Part shown: piece after piece, positions 23,843-35,000 of the stretch
Layout: each line of letters begins with the position of its first letter
Position numbering within the stretch: position 1 is the stretch's first letter
NCBI RefSeq assembly: GCF_000499845.2
Contig: NC_023756.2
Coordinates: forward strand, 44,094,291-44,158,290
Length of the DNA: 64,000 bases
Source: Phaseolus vulgaris
Lineage: Eukaryota; Streptophyta; Magnoliopsida; Fabales; Fabaceae
Direction: 5' to 3'
The notes under the pieces: generated by a model
The model's database searches: none
What the model saw: only the letters and a program-made list of their open reading frames with translations
Told to the model about the DNA's origin: nothing
Position numbers and translations under genes: made by a program

Positions 23843-26420
23843 ATGAACTCTACCCAATTATCAGTCACTATCCTTGATGGAAAAAAATTACAATCGGTGG
23901 TGTGTGCAGATGAAAGTTTTGTTTGATTATCATGAGTTATGGGATGTCGTTGAGAGTGGAGTGTTTGCATTAGTTGCTAATGCAACTGAGGCGCAACGAG
24001 TAGCGCATTGTGATAAGAAGAAGAAGGACAATAAGTCTTTGTATCTCATCCATCAAGGGATGAATGACAAGACGTTTGAGCAGATAGAAGGAGCAACAAC
24101 TGCCAGTGAGGCTTGGACAATTTTGTCAACCAATTATAAAGGTGATGATAAGATCAAAAGGGTGCGCCTTCAAACCCTAAGACGCCAATATGAATTGCTG
24201 CAGATGGAAACCACAGAGACTATTGATGTCTATATAAATAAAGTTCTTGCCTTGACAAATCAGATGAAGACCAATGGTGAAATACATTCGGAGCAGACAA
24301 AGGTGGAAAAGATTTTGAGATCTTTAACTCCTAGATTTGAACATGTTGTTGCCGCAATTGAAGAGGCCAATGACATTTCAAAAATGACAGTAAGGTTATT
24401 GTCTGGTTCTCTACGAGCTTATGAGCAGCGGATGAATGACAATAAGATTGAAAAAGCAATTGAACAGGCTTTAGAAGCACAAGCCTCAATTGGTAGCTCC
24501 TATCATAAACATGGTAGCTATTTCAGCAAAGGTCATGGTGGCCAGAATCATGGAGGCGCTTGGTGCGGGGAACGTGGTCGCGAAGGACGAAGAGGCATTT
24601 ATAATAAATCAAATGTTGAGTGTTATAATTGCCATAAACGTGGCCATTATGCAAATGAGTGCAGATCAAAAAATGATAATCATGCTTCCAATTGTGCTCA
24701 AGAAGATAGTAATCACGAACAAGATGAAGAGGATCATGAAGTATTAATGACAACCACATCAAATGAAACTCCAAACAACCAGACTTGGTATTTGGATACA
24801 GGTTGCACGAACCATATGTGTGGTCAGAAGGAGCTGTTTGCATATTTGGATGACTCATTTCACACAAAATTGAAATTCGGTGATGGCAGGTTCGTTCCGG
24901 TGATTGGAAAAGGACGAATTCTTATTACATTGAAGAATGGTGATCACATGTACATCTATGATGTTTTCTATGGACCTGACATGAAAAGTAATCTGTTGAG
25001 TGTGGGACAACTGGCCGAAAATGGTTACATGATGCACATAGTTGAAAATAAATTCTCAATTTTTGATAAAAAAGGTAATTTGATTCTTAAAACCCTTTTA
25101 TCAAAAAACCGCATGTTTCCAGTAGATATTCATATGGGTGATTTCAAGTGCTTGAATGCAATAGTGAATAATGAATCATGGTTATGGCATTTACGCTTTG
25201 GGCACTTAAATTTTTAGAGTTTGGAAAATCTTTCCAAAAGAAATTTAGTGAATGGTTTACCCCATATTCATCACCCTGATCAATTGTGTGAGGCTTGCAT
25301 TTTTTGAAAGAATCACAGGATACCATTTGTTAAAGAGCCTTGGCATGCAAAATTTCCTTTGGAGCTTGTTCATACAGATGTTTGTGGCCCAATGAACATA
25401 TCATCAGTTGGAGGTAATAAGTATTTTTTAACCTTTATTGATGATTTTTCAAGGAAAACCTGGATTTATGTATTGAAAAGCAAGGATGAGATATTTCACT
25501 ACTTTAAAATATTTAAAGCATTTGTGGAAAGAGAGAGTGGCAGACAAATTAAGATGGTGCGTAGTGATGGAGGAGGTGAGTATAAGTCTAATGAATTCAA
25601 GAGGCATTGTGAAGAACTTGGGTTGCAACATAACATAACTTGCCCCTACACACCTCAACACAACAGAGTTGCTGAGAGAAAGAATAGAACAATCATGGAC
25701 ATGACAAGGAGCATGCTTAAAGCGAAAGGTATGCCAAATTATTTTTGCGCTGAGGCCGTAACATGTGCGGTATATTTGATAAACAGATCACCCACTCGGA
25801 GTGTTCCTAACACAACTCCGATTGAGGCATGGAGTGGATTCAAACGCAATGTGCAGCACTTGAAGGTATTTGGGTCAATTACTTATGCTCATGTCCCCAA
25901 GGCAGCAAGATCGAAGTTGGATGATAAGGCAGAGAATATCATTTTCATTGGATATAAGCATGGGGGATACAAACTGTACAATCCAATGACAAAGAAGGTT
26001 ATTGTTAGTCTTGATCTTACATTTGCCGAAGATGAGGAATGGCAATGGAATGCATCAGCTGAAATAGATTCGAAAAAATGATATATTTATGTTTTGAACG
26101 ATGATATGGAAAATGGAGTCACTCTTGAAGCACCTGCAGTTCAACTTGAAGTTGCAGTTCAACCTGAAGTTGTAATTCAACCTGAAGTTGCAACTCCAAT
26201 TGCAACTATGATGGAGCGACCAAGAAGGCAGCAACGACAACCTGTACATCTTCAAGATTGCGAAGTAAATCTTGATGATGAAGTTGATGACAATGGAGAT
26301 TTGGTTCACTTTACTTTTCTTGCAAAATCAGAACCTGTGAGACTTGTCGATGTCATTCAACACCCCAAATGGCGAAAAGACTATGAATGAAGAATTGATG
26401 GCGATTGAGAAAAACAATAT
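23843..26420 (+). pseudogene. Broken copia gag-pol (Gag, protease, integrase; no RT)
   Basis: Gag starts at the ATG at 23843 (MNSTQLSVTILDG). A run of seven A at 23881-23887 shifts the frame, and the main frame continues NYNRWCVQMKVLFDYHELW (UBN2-type Gag). It carries a CCHC zinc knuckle, CYNCHKRGHYANEC (near 24622). The protease motif is WYLDTGCTNHM (near 24786). A GAG-pre-integrase box ends LWHLRFGHLNF. In-frame stops lie at 25215-25217, about 25303 and 26079-26081. The integrase core runs from HTDVCGP through RSDGGGEYKS to AERKNRT, so all three acidic catalytic residues remain. After the HPKWRKD motif the frame shifts to EELMAIEKNN and then stops, where the reverse transcriptase should begin. 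Confidence 0.93.
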
Positions 26421-26458
26421 CATGACTCAAATTGGGAAGGTCGTTCCAAATCAGAATT

Positions 26459-26467
26459 AAGGGAGGA
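26459..26467 (+). promoter_or_regulatory. Polypurine tract
   Basis: AAGGGAGGA directly before the 3' LTR, in the position of the plus-strand priming site. Confidence 0.8.
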
Positions 26468-26733
26468 TGTTGGTTATTAATTCAGATTTTATTATTATTA
26501 ATTCTGATTTTATTACCCTTAAACTAATTTACCGTTATATTGCATTAATAGTCAGTTTACAGGCCTGTTAGTATTTTTATTTTATAGCTTCCAGTAATTG
26601 TAATTTTATTATATATATGATTGAGTAAATCAAAATGAATAAGATCAATTTTGCAATTTTATGCAATTATGTTCAATCAGTTGCTACAACCTTTTGCCTT
26701 TTCTTATTTCTTTCAATTCAATTAGTTCCTACA
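26468..26733 (+). repeat. 3' LTR of the copia element
   Basis: 266 bp, beginning TGTTGGTTATTAATTC and ending TTCCTACA. It is followed by GACGA (26734-26738). It has a shorter TA tract and a small CAATT duplication relative to the 5' LTR. Confidence 0.95.
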
Positions 26734-26738
26734 GACGA

Positions 26739-27240
26739 GCACCACCAACAGGCACGGTAGTCAACACAACACCATGATACCGCCTCCATCAACCTCACTT
26801 TCTCCACTAGGATCACCCTTCTTCAACACATCACAACAAACTTCCAACACCACCTACATTTCACACACAACAACTCACAAACAAAAACATGTAAGAACAA
26901 AGAAAGTGTGAACCAAACACACAATCACTCACACTTATTTAATGGAATTTTCAAAATCCAACTATCCCAATTACCATGGTTAAGGAATATCTACAACGTT
27001 CAACTTCAAGAATTTCTACATGTATGAAAATCTCAATTATGGTGCCATGCACAATGAAAGTCATGTTGTCATGCACAGTGAAAGCAATGTTGTTATTCAC
27101 AATTTAAAAGCAAGGTCATTTGTATCTTTGTAAGGAGATACAAATGGTTTTCTTCTTATTTCGTCTCACATGAGCGAGGGTGTTGAAAACATATATTTTC
27201 TCTCTTCTACGCTTTCATTTCCACACATAGTTGTTGATCC
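26739..27240. repeat. Right part of the repeat interrupted by the copia element
   Basis: CA-rich sequence like that to the left of the insertion. Joining 23535 to 26739 gives a continuous ...CACCTTGACGAGCACCACC... pre-insertion site. Unidentified element. Confidence 0.4.
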
Positions 27241-28510
27241 AAATGCAAGGATCTCCCACAAATCTATTTGCATGATCAATTATTTACACTCATACAAACA
27301 TAGCATAAATGTATAAATATTGAAAATCTCATATATATGGAGTACAAATCTTATCTTATAAGTTAATGTTATAAAATTGAATTTATCATGAACCTACTTA
27401 TTAATACTAAATATTTTTTTATTATTATTATGCAAATATGTTATATATGTGTGATATTTGTTTCCATAAACAAATAGTTAAAACTGGAAAATTTTATATC
27501 CCTACATCTAATGTTTTTTGTGTGTAATTATAGAGTACTTGAAGTTTCTATTTAACATTTAACTATATATATCTCTATCATACTAGACCCCTCATGTGGA
27601 AAAGATAATAATTAATAATTGTGACTTAAACCCTAACATTTTGTTAAAAAAACTCAAGCACCAAATCACTTGTATCAATAATTCTAGATATAATCAATCA
27701 CTTTAGATAGAGATAATTCATCTTCTATGTAGAGACTAAGATAAAAAAAAAATGTTTAAAAAGTTTAAGAATTAAAAATTTAATTAACCCAACTGCTTTT
27801 AAACATCAAAATCTGACAAGTTCGAGGCCTATGTTTGTGTGAGAATGAAAATGACTTTTTATGTAAAAGCTAAAACAAATTAAAAAAAAAAAACAGTATA
27901 AGATATCAGATGCAAGATATTAACTTAAACTTCTCTACCCATTTTAATTTGCTCAATCATTTATTAAACTATATTTCACAGAAACTTCACAGATATACAA
28001 GTTCCATCATGAAAAAACAATGTTTAAGCAGAAGTTTGATGTGAAAAGGATATATGAATAAGAAAAATAAACAGTTGGTGGTCCATGCTGGTGTCTTGCT
28101 ATATGCAGAGTGACTGACAAAGATAATACAGAATTGGATGATGCTTCAACTATTGCAGTTGACCCTTTCAACCAACAATTTCTTCCTAACTTTCTACATA
28201 TACTTGTTAAATTAGCCTAATGTTCATAGTAGAATACTTTGGTTAATTAGGCCCTACCTTTAGGTTTAGGCCTGAGGTTCATCTATATATAATTTATTTG
28301 CTCCCATGCAGGGTCTCATACAGAAAATAAACCACATTCAGACCCTCATTATTTGGAAAGATAGGGACAAATGTCTCAATAATAAAATAATAAATGAAAA
28401 AAATAATAGTCTTAAATTAGATGTTCAATTATCAATTGTTGTATGTATACCAAGTCATAATGAGAGTCTCCAATTCTTACTGTAGGTACATTATATAATC
28501 ACCCTATAAT
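27241..28510. other. Intergenic, nothing recognised
   Basis: AT-rich. A weak relic of the CTTATAAG...ATAAAATTGA repeat lies near 27350-27385. No gene. Confidence 0.5.
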
Positions 28511-28513
28511 CAA

Positions 28514-28836
28514 CACTGCTAAAAAAATTATTAGATAAAATTTAATTTTAAAAATAAAAAATTATTATTATATTGACTTGATTAGATATTATTTTAGATA
28601 AAAAAAATTATTGGTACTTAATAGTTTTTATTATTGATAAATAATTTTTAAATTGATATTTAATTAGTTATAAAAGTTTTAACTATCAATTAAATACCAA
28701 TTTAAAGCTATTTATCAATAATAAAAATTATTTAGATATTAATAATTTTTTTTAATTCCTAAAATAATATATAATTTACTTAATATTTTAAGTTTCTAAA
28801 ATTAATTTTTATTTAATGATTTTGGGTCTAACACTT
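28514..28836. mobile_element. CACTA-like MITE, degenerate copy
   Basis: The internal order (AACTATCAATTAAATACCAATT, then the inverted TTGGTACTTAATAGTTTTTATTATTG arm) follows the intact copies. The termini have decayed (CACTGCTAAAAAAATT at the left). No clear target duplication. Confidence 0.6.
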
Positions 28837-29803
28837 ATACACAAAATTATTGGAATGAACTAGAAAATTGTATAATTTAATCAACTTGCTAATCTTAAAT
28901 AAATTTTTATAAACTAACATTAGCTTACAGTTCAAGTGGAATTTAGCACAAATCACTAAATAATATCTCATATTCGAGTTTTATTGATCAAAAGTTATAA
29001 TTACAAAGAAAAATGGCTTTGAGTACTCAATCAATCTTTTCAACATATATTAATCACCACCCAACTAAGTAAACACTTCATTTTTATTGTGGTAAAAAAA
29101 TCCTAAAAGGAAACTATTTCATGATGCCCCAAAATAGTTAATAACTTTTTTTCTTTGTTTATGTTAGTTTATGATGACCTAAACATTGTAGTTTATGCTA
29201 TTGATTCTGAATTATGAATGTTATTGTCTGTAATAGATGGCATGTGCAGTGATAAACAAAGAATTAAATGTGAAAAAAAAAATGATAAACCATTTGCACA
29301 GCCCTGTCGTTATTAGGTGGGTTAAAGGCAGAGGACAAAAGCCATTTTTTTCGGTACCTAAAAGGAAATTTTATCCACTAACACATGCCATCAATAAATA
29401 CACATATACTCAAAGTGGGTAGGGCCAAATCCAACCACTAACCACTGTACATAGTTCATGCCTTAACTTAACTTTAAGTTTAAGATTATATCCAAATTAT
29501 ATTACCAAATATCTCATGCTTAACATGGTAAGTTATGTAATTTTGCAGTAATGCAAAGACCCCAGAATAATCAATGATGGAACATTCTCAAATTTATGTG
29601 TATTTATATAGCTTGGGATTAACGCTTATGGCATCTTAATTGGTTCTTGAAGATGAAGCTACAAATGTCATTTTCCTTGCCCAATCTTTGGCCCTCCACA
29701 CTCATCTTTATTCTTGTTGTACTTCCTCTTTCTTTAGGAAAATTCCCACCATTTGTTTCAAAAATTATTTATGTGAAGAATATTTTTTTTTACAACACTA
29801 TTT
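28837..29803. other. Intergenic, nothing recognised
   Basis: AT-rich sequence with no supported gene. Short open frames here have no recognisable domain. Confidence 0.5.
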
Positions 29804-29806
29804 ACA

Positions 29807-30184
29807 CACTATAATAAAAGAAAAGAAAATGATGAAATAGAAACCAATTTTTAGAAACAAAAAATAATTAGTTGCTATAGTGACTAAATTATAGACTATT
29901 TTAGAGACTAAAAAACATTTGGTTTCTAAATTAGTTTCTATTATTGTTAAATAATTTCTAAATTGGTATCTAATTAGCTACCAAGGTTTTAACTATCAAT
30001 TATTTAGATTTTAAATTTGATAGCAAAAAACTTGGTTGCTAATTAGATATTAATTTAGAAACCATTTAACAATAATAGAAACTAATTTAGAAACCAAATT
30101 TTTTTAGTCTCTAAAATAGTCACTATAACAACTAATTATTTTTTTTATAAAAAAAAATTGTTTCTATTTCATCATTTTCTAGTG
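29807..30184. mobile_element. CACTA-like MITE, copy 3
   Basis: A 378-bp near-palindrome with a diverged left terminus (CACTATAATAAAAG...) and right end CATCATTTTCTAGTG. It is flanked by ACA at 29804-29806 and 30185-30187. The interior is closest to copy 1. Confidence 0.8.
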
Positions 30185-30187
30185 ACA

Positions 30188-33100
30188 TGAGAGAGATACT
30201 AATAGTTTAAAAATTGATCTTTTGGTTTAAATAATGATGGAGTTTACTTGCTTAATTAGCAATTACAAACCTTTAATCACAACTTATTTAGATTTTATAT
30301 TTGTGTCATTAAAAAATCCATCACAAGTGTGTTTTTCTCTTAAAGAATGCATATTTTGACATAGTTTGAGTATGACACATTTGAATATAAAAATTGAAAG
30401 ATTTTTTTTTTCAAATTACATAAATATAGAAGGATTTTGGATTTGAAGGATAAAAAGTAGTTGAAAAAATGAGTGATGAAAAGTATATTTATAAATCTAA
30501 GTTGCATAATGAATAGTGAAAATTGAATAACTTATAGAAGCATCCCATGGTTTGAGAGGTGGGTGGGATTCTCTTGTATATTACCTAACTATAATGTTAC
30601 CCGAAATTCAAACTTTCCAAATGTTACATAAAAGCATCACTTTCAAAGCATAAAATTTTCATACTGTGATGATGCCCTCAATGCTCAAAAGGACTTAATT
30701 ATTATATTGGTATGTTATTAGCTTAATTTAATGGAAGAGGGTGATTCACAGTGGATGGAAAGCAGCTAAAAAATGGGGAATTAAAGATCAGAAATTGTGA
30801 GTGAATGGGACAAATAAGAAGAAATGGGAGGAAGAAAGGTTAAGGCATCTTCTTATTATATATTATTCTGAATGGATGGCCTTAAACATACCCATCAAAG
30901 TTTTACATGAGACAGAAGGGAATGGATATGTTAGTATCAAAAGTGATTTTCCATCCAATAGATCATCGAATTTGCACATGATATTGTCGGTTTGATGTCA
31001 ATAGTTTCATTCTTTTCTTCCTCTTGGTTGAATGCTTAAACTAATTAATATTCATGCCCTCTGCCATCCTCATCAATTAATAGCTAAACAGCTAAAGCCT
31101 AAATCATAAACTCTAAACACGAATTTTAAATTTGTGAACACGAACTTAAACTCTAAACACAAACTTCAACTTTATAAACTGATTTTATGAGATTAAGTTA
31201 AATTTATAATATACTGTTAAATAATATTTATCTCCAAAGGAAATTTCAAGGCACCTTCAATATTCATACAAAAATATTTTATGTAAACTTGACCAAATTT
31301 CTTAATCATGTGTATGCATGTTGAATGAAGCTTTTGTTGATTATGTTCACTTAATTATATTGGGAGGGACATGATGAACAGTTGAGATGTCAACTTAACA
31401 ATGATATTGAAATTTGTTTGATTTTGATTGCAACCATGCCTTGCTGTACTTACACACAAAAGGGTCAACCATCATAACATCGAAGTATTCAATTTGGTTA
31501 TGTTTGTATAACATAAAATTCAAATATCATAACATTATTTCACTGACTCGTTTTAAAAGTGGAGATCAATACATGGAATCAAGGCTTGGAGATCGTATAA
31601 TTGTGGTCCTACGGTTCCATGATGTTACTAATAAAAATATGGATTTGTGCTGAGTTTGGTGGCCCTCTCCAAAGAGAAGAAAAACAATGTCTATTATTTG
31701 GGATAAGTACATTTTGTTCAGCTTCTAATTGAGTATGCTTCTATTATAGTAGTTCAATTACTTTAAAAGAAAGGGTTTCTCTAAGGTCTCCTTCCCTACC
31801 TAAACAAATAATACTTGTTATTCTTCAATCATCTATTTTAATTATTTATTGAATCATATTTGTAAATTATTTGTTTGCATCTTTATTTCAAAAGGTTTAA
31901 TATATGTCAGGTTTTAATAATGAATTGAAATGTATTTACCAAAAAAAAAATCACAGCAAATACTTTTTTTAAATTAATTGTTGTGATTTTGTGTACAAAC
32001 ATTTTTAATTAATTTTCTCAATTTTATTTCCTGAATAATTGACTGTAGGTACCATTTCCTTGGAAAAGAAATATAAGTAGAAACTTGGATAAATGTTCTT
32101 GTTCAATTCAAGTGAACAACAAATTTTTGGTTTTTTTCTTGTCTATTTTCTGGGATTTTATTGGATATGCAATGACAATGTTGCAGCAACATCATTTAAA
32201 GTGTATCATCTGATCTATAAAAAAGAAACATTGTCTATAGGTTCAGTAGTGATGTAGGCTCTCCCTAAATATTGTACCGTGTTTAAAGCTAGGGAAAGGG
32301 ATCATTTCTCCCTCTCTTTTAATTTCTCTGTGGGGAAAAAAGAGCCAACTCAAAACTCCTATTTTTTAATATAAAAAGGCAATGGAATGGAGCCATGATT
32401 GAACATTCAGTAACAAATTGAAAAGGGGAGAAATCCTATATTTTGTTTATGACTATACAAGTTGTATTAATAATGCCTATGAACATGTGACTATACAAGT
32501 TAATACAACTAAATCGAACAATAAATAATGCATAATTATTGTTTATGAAAATGTGCCTATGAACATTTGTTGAATACAAGTATTTATTTAAAACAAAAAT
32601 GTTTTAGTTCTAGATTAATTTAGCATACCACACTTGACTGAACAACATCTACATGAAACTCTTGGCGAACATGCATGGGCCAAGAAACGAGACCATAACT
32701 TGTTCGCAACAAATCGAAACTCCCTAAATTGGTAGGTAATAGTTAATATAACTAATGATCAAAACTTAAATATACAATCCAAAACCATAATACCTTAAAC
32801 TGCATATTAGTTTGTACTAAAAATTATCCGACCGAATAAATATTCAAAATGCCTAATCTGATGGAACCCTTGGTTTGTTAAATATTGACCTTAAACCTAA
32901 TGTATTGGTTATAAAAAAATAAATTAAAAAAGAAAGGGTAAACACATGCATGCAACATTTGATCCTACACCGCAAACAGAAATTCAAAATATAACTTTTT
33001 TAAAAGTGTAGAAGCAAAACTTGTGTGCTTCGATGCAAATAGATGGTAGTTTATTGACATATCACAAGATCAGGGAAAACATGCCCATTTAAGTACCCAA

Positions 33101-33286
33101 CCCAAACCCAACACTTTATAAAACACGTGACATCATTGGCATCTGCGCTTATATAATTGTATATTAATAACGAACAGAAATTTTCATAAAAACACATCAC
33201 CATACCATTAAGTAACATAAACAAATACAAGTCATATTAAGATCACAACATGTGTCAAGTACCACGAAAACAAAACTAACATCAGT
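30188..33286. other. Intergenic, no gene supported
   Basis: AT-rich with short open frames lacking domains. It ends just downstream of the predicted last 3' UTR exon of eRF1. Confidence 0.5.
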
Positions 33287-35000
33287 TCAACAGGGTAAAG
33301 TTTTGAAAGATAGATTATAACGCATGTAAGGTATGGTCATAGAGAGACTCGAGCACTCGGGATCCGTATATGCTGGGATTCCTTCAAAACACTGCGTACA
33401 GCGAAGCATCTGGGTTTACCTACAAAACCATTATTCAACTCAGAACATGAACAAAATAAACCCCCACAGCAGGTAGTCTATGCAAAGACACAGCTAGTAT
33501 ACGGCAAATGACAAGAAAAAAAACACGTATACAAAGACTATTATCCAAATTATGCCTTGATGTGAAATGGAAATGGAGCATGGATGAGAAGAACATTAGT
33601 CAAGCTTGCTACAGATTAATCATAAGGCATTATTAGCTAATCATTATTAACACTCAACTTTCACACCATTGATCGTATATAGATATAAACAAAAGCACAC
33701 CATCATCATCATCATGCCGAGTAGAAATATGTTCATAGAAAATTTTAAAGGAAAAACACTAAAAGAATCCCCTAGCCCCCTTATCATTAATAAAAAACAT
33801 TTTTTATTCAACAAAAACAAAGAACTGTATTTTCCATCATGTTCAATTGAAAATGGTAAGTAAAAATGCACCTTAGGGCAGAATAACTTAAAAAGTGAGC
33901 TTCTAAATAAAAACTTTGGACACCTACAAGCTCAACAAAAACTATAATGCAAAGAAATTTTCAATTTGTTTGAAATCTTATGTCATAAAAAGAATACTCC
34001 AGAATAAGGAAAACTATAGTCAATAATTGCAATCTAAGCTTAGATATAAATTCAGAGTCAAACAAAAGTAACTTGAGTCACAACATACACTTCCAAATTC
34101 AAAAGGCAACCAAAAAGATAAGGATAAAATTTTAATCCGATATTTAAATAAAAAGGTCCTTCATTGAATAATCCAACTAGAATATGTATCGCTAACATCA
34201 AGTCTAAGATTTGACGATATTGGCATCAATTATGTCCAACAAAGAAGAAACAGTCAATCATAAACCAGAAGAAAGTTCTTCAGACATTGGATCTATGGTT
34301 AAGAAAAATGCATTAGCATAGAATATAAAAAGTTGGCAACCAGTGCTGAAAGCAGGTTAAACAGCTCAACAGCTACATTGTATTTTTCAGCAGTTTAAAA
34401 CTAAATGTCCAAAGGAATAAAAGATTCTTGACTGTGTATGTTCACTGACAGTACTGACCTTCGTTGATTCCAGGCAGTGTTTCTGTGAGGAACATATTTT
34501 TGTTCGTGCTTTTCTGGGGGCAAGTAGTGGAGAGCTGGGGAGCTAAAAGACAAAAGCCAGCAATGTTAAGAGAAATTCTTATGAGCACATAAATAATAGC
34601 AATAAACTACATGTAAGAAGATATGCTAAATTTTCACCAGGTGTTGCCAGAAGCTTTGCAGAAATTGGTGGCGCCAGAGTGTGCAAGATAGGAGAACAAG
34701 AAAGTAACTCATATCAGAAAGCAGCACATTGGAGACAAAGCATCTGAAAAAATAATATTATAAAAGAATTAGAGAAACTCGATTTATTTTCAACAAAATA
34801 ATAGATGTAATCTAAAACCTATTCCAAAAATGCCACAGAAAAAGGGTAATAAAATTAAACCTTGATTCACAATCAAACATTCTAAGCAACACCACAGACA
34901 GATATGGAGGCAGAGCAGCGAGTGCAACCACCTCCAATACTGGTGCAGGTATTTTGGCTCCCCTTTCCTGCACCAGCAGTAGGAAGTATTTCATTGATTG
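33287..35000 (-). other. eRF1: Spliced 3' region of eRF1 with an open readthrough extension
   Basis: After the TAG the frame continues CAA TCA ATG. Predicted exon pieces are 35000-34861, 34743-34638, 34542-34459 and 33409-33287. The donors are CAAG/GTTTAA, CCTG/GTGAAA and GAAG/GTCAGT; the acceptors are TTTTTTCAG, GTCTTTTAG and AAACCCAG. Joined, the four pieces keep one frame open for 150 codons and end at a TGA (33289-33287). Every junction lies more than 55 nt after the TAG, so normal termination would leave exon-junction complexes downstream and invite nonsense-mediated decay. Introns of 117, 95 and 1049 nt are inferred from sequence only. The third is the least certain, because a TAG acceptor 10 nt upstream would close the frame early. 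Confidence 0.6.

Larger units (their letters stand above)
23536..26733 (+). mobile_element. Ty1/copia LTR retrotransposon, complete ends, internally deleted
   Basis: A 3198-bp element with two LTRs, a tRNA-iMet primer-binding site, a purine tract, and GACGA duplications on both sides. It encodes Gag, protease and integrase in the Ty1/copia order. It then jumps, within a few dozen bases of an IEKNN motif, to the purine tract. The whole reverse transcriptase and RNase H region is missing, so it is about 1.5-2 kb shorter than a usual copia element. The LTRs differ by about a dozen substitutions by eye plus microsatellite length. Confidence 0.95.
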
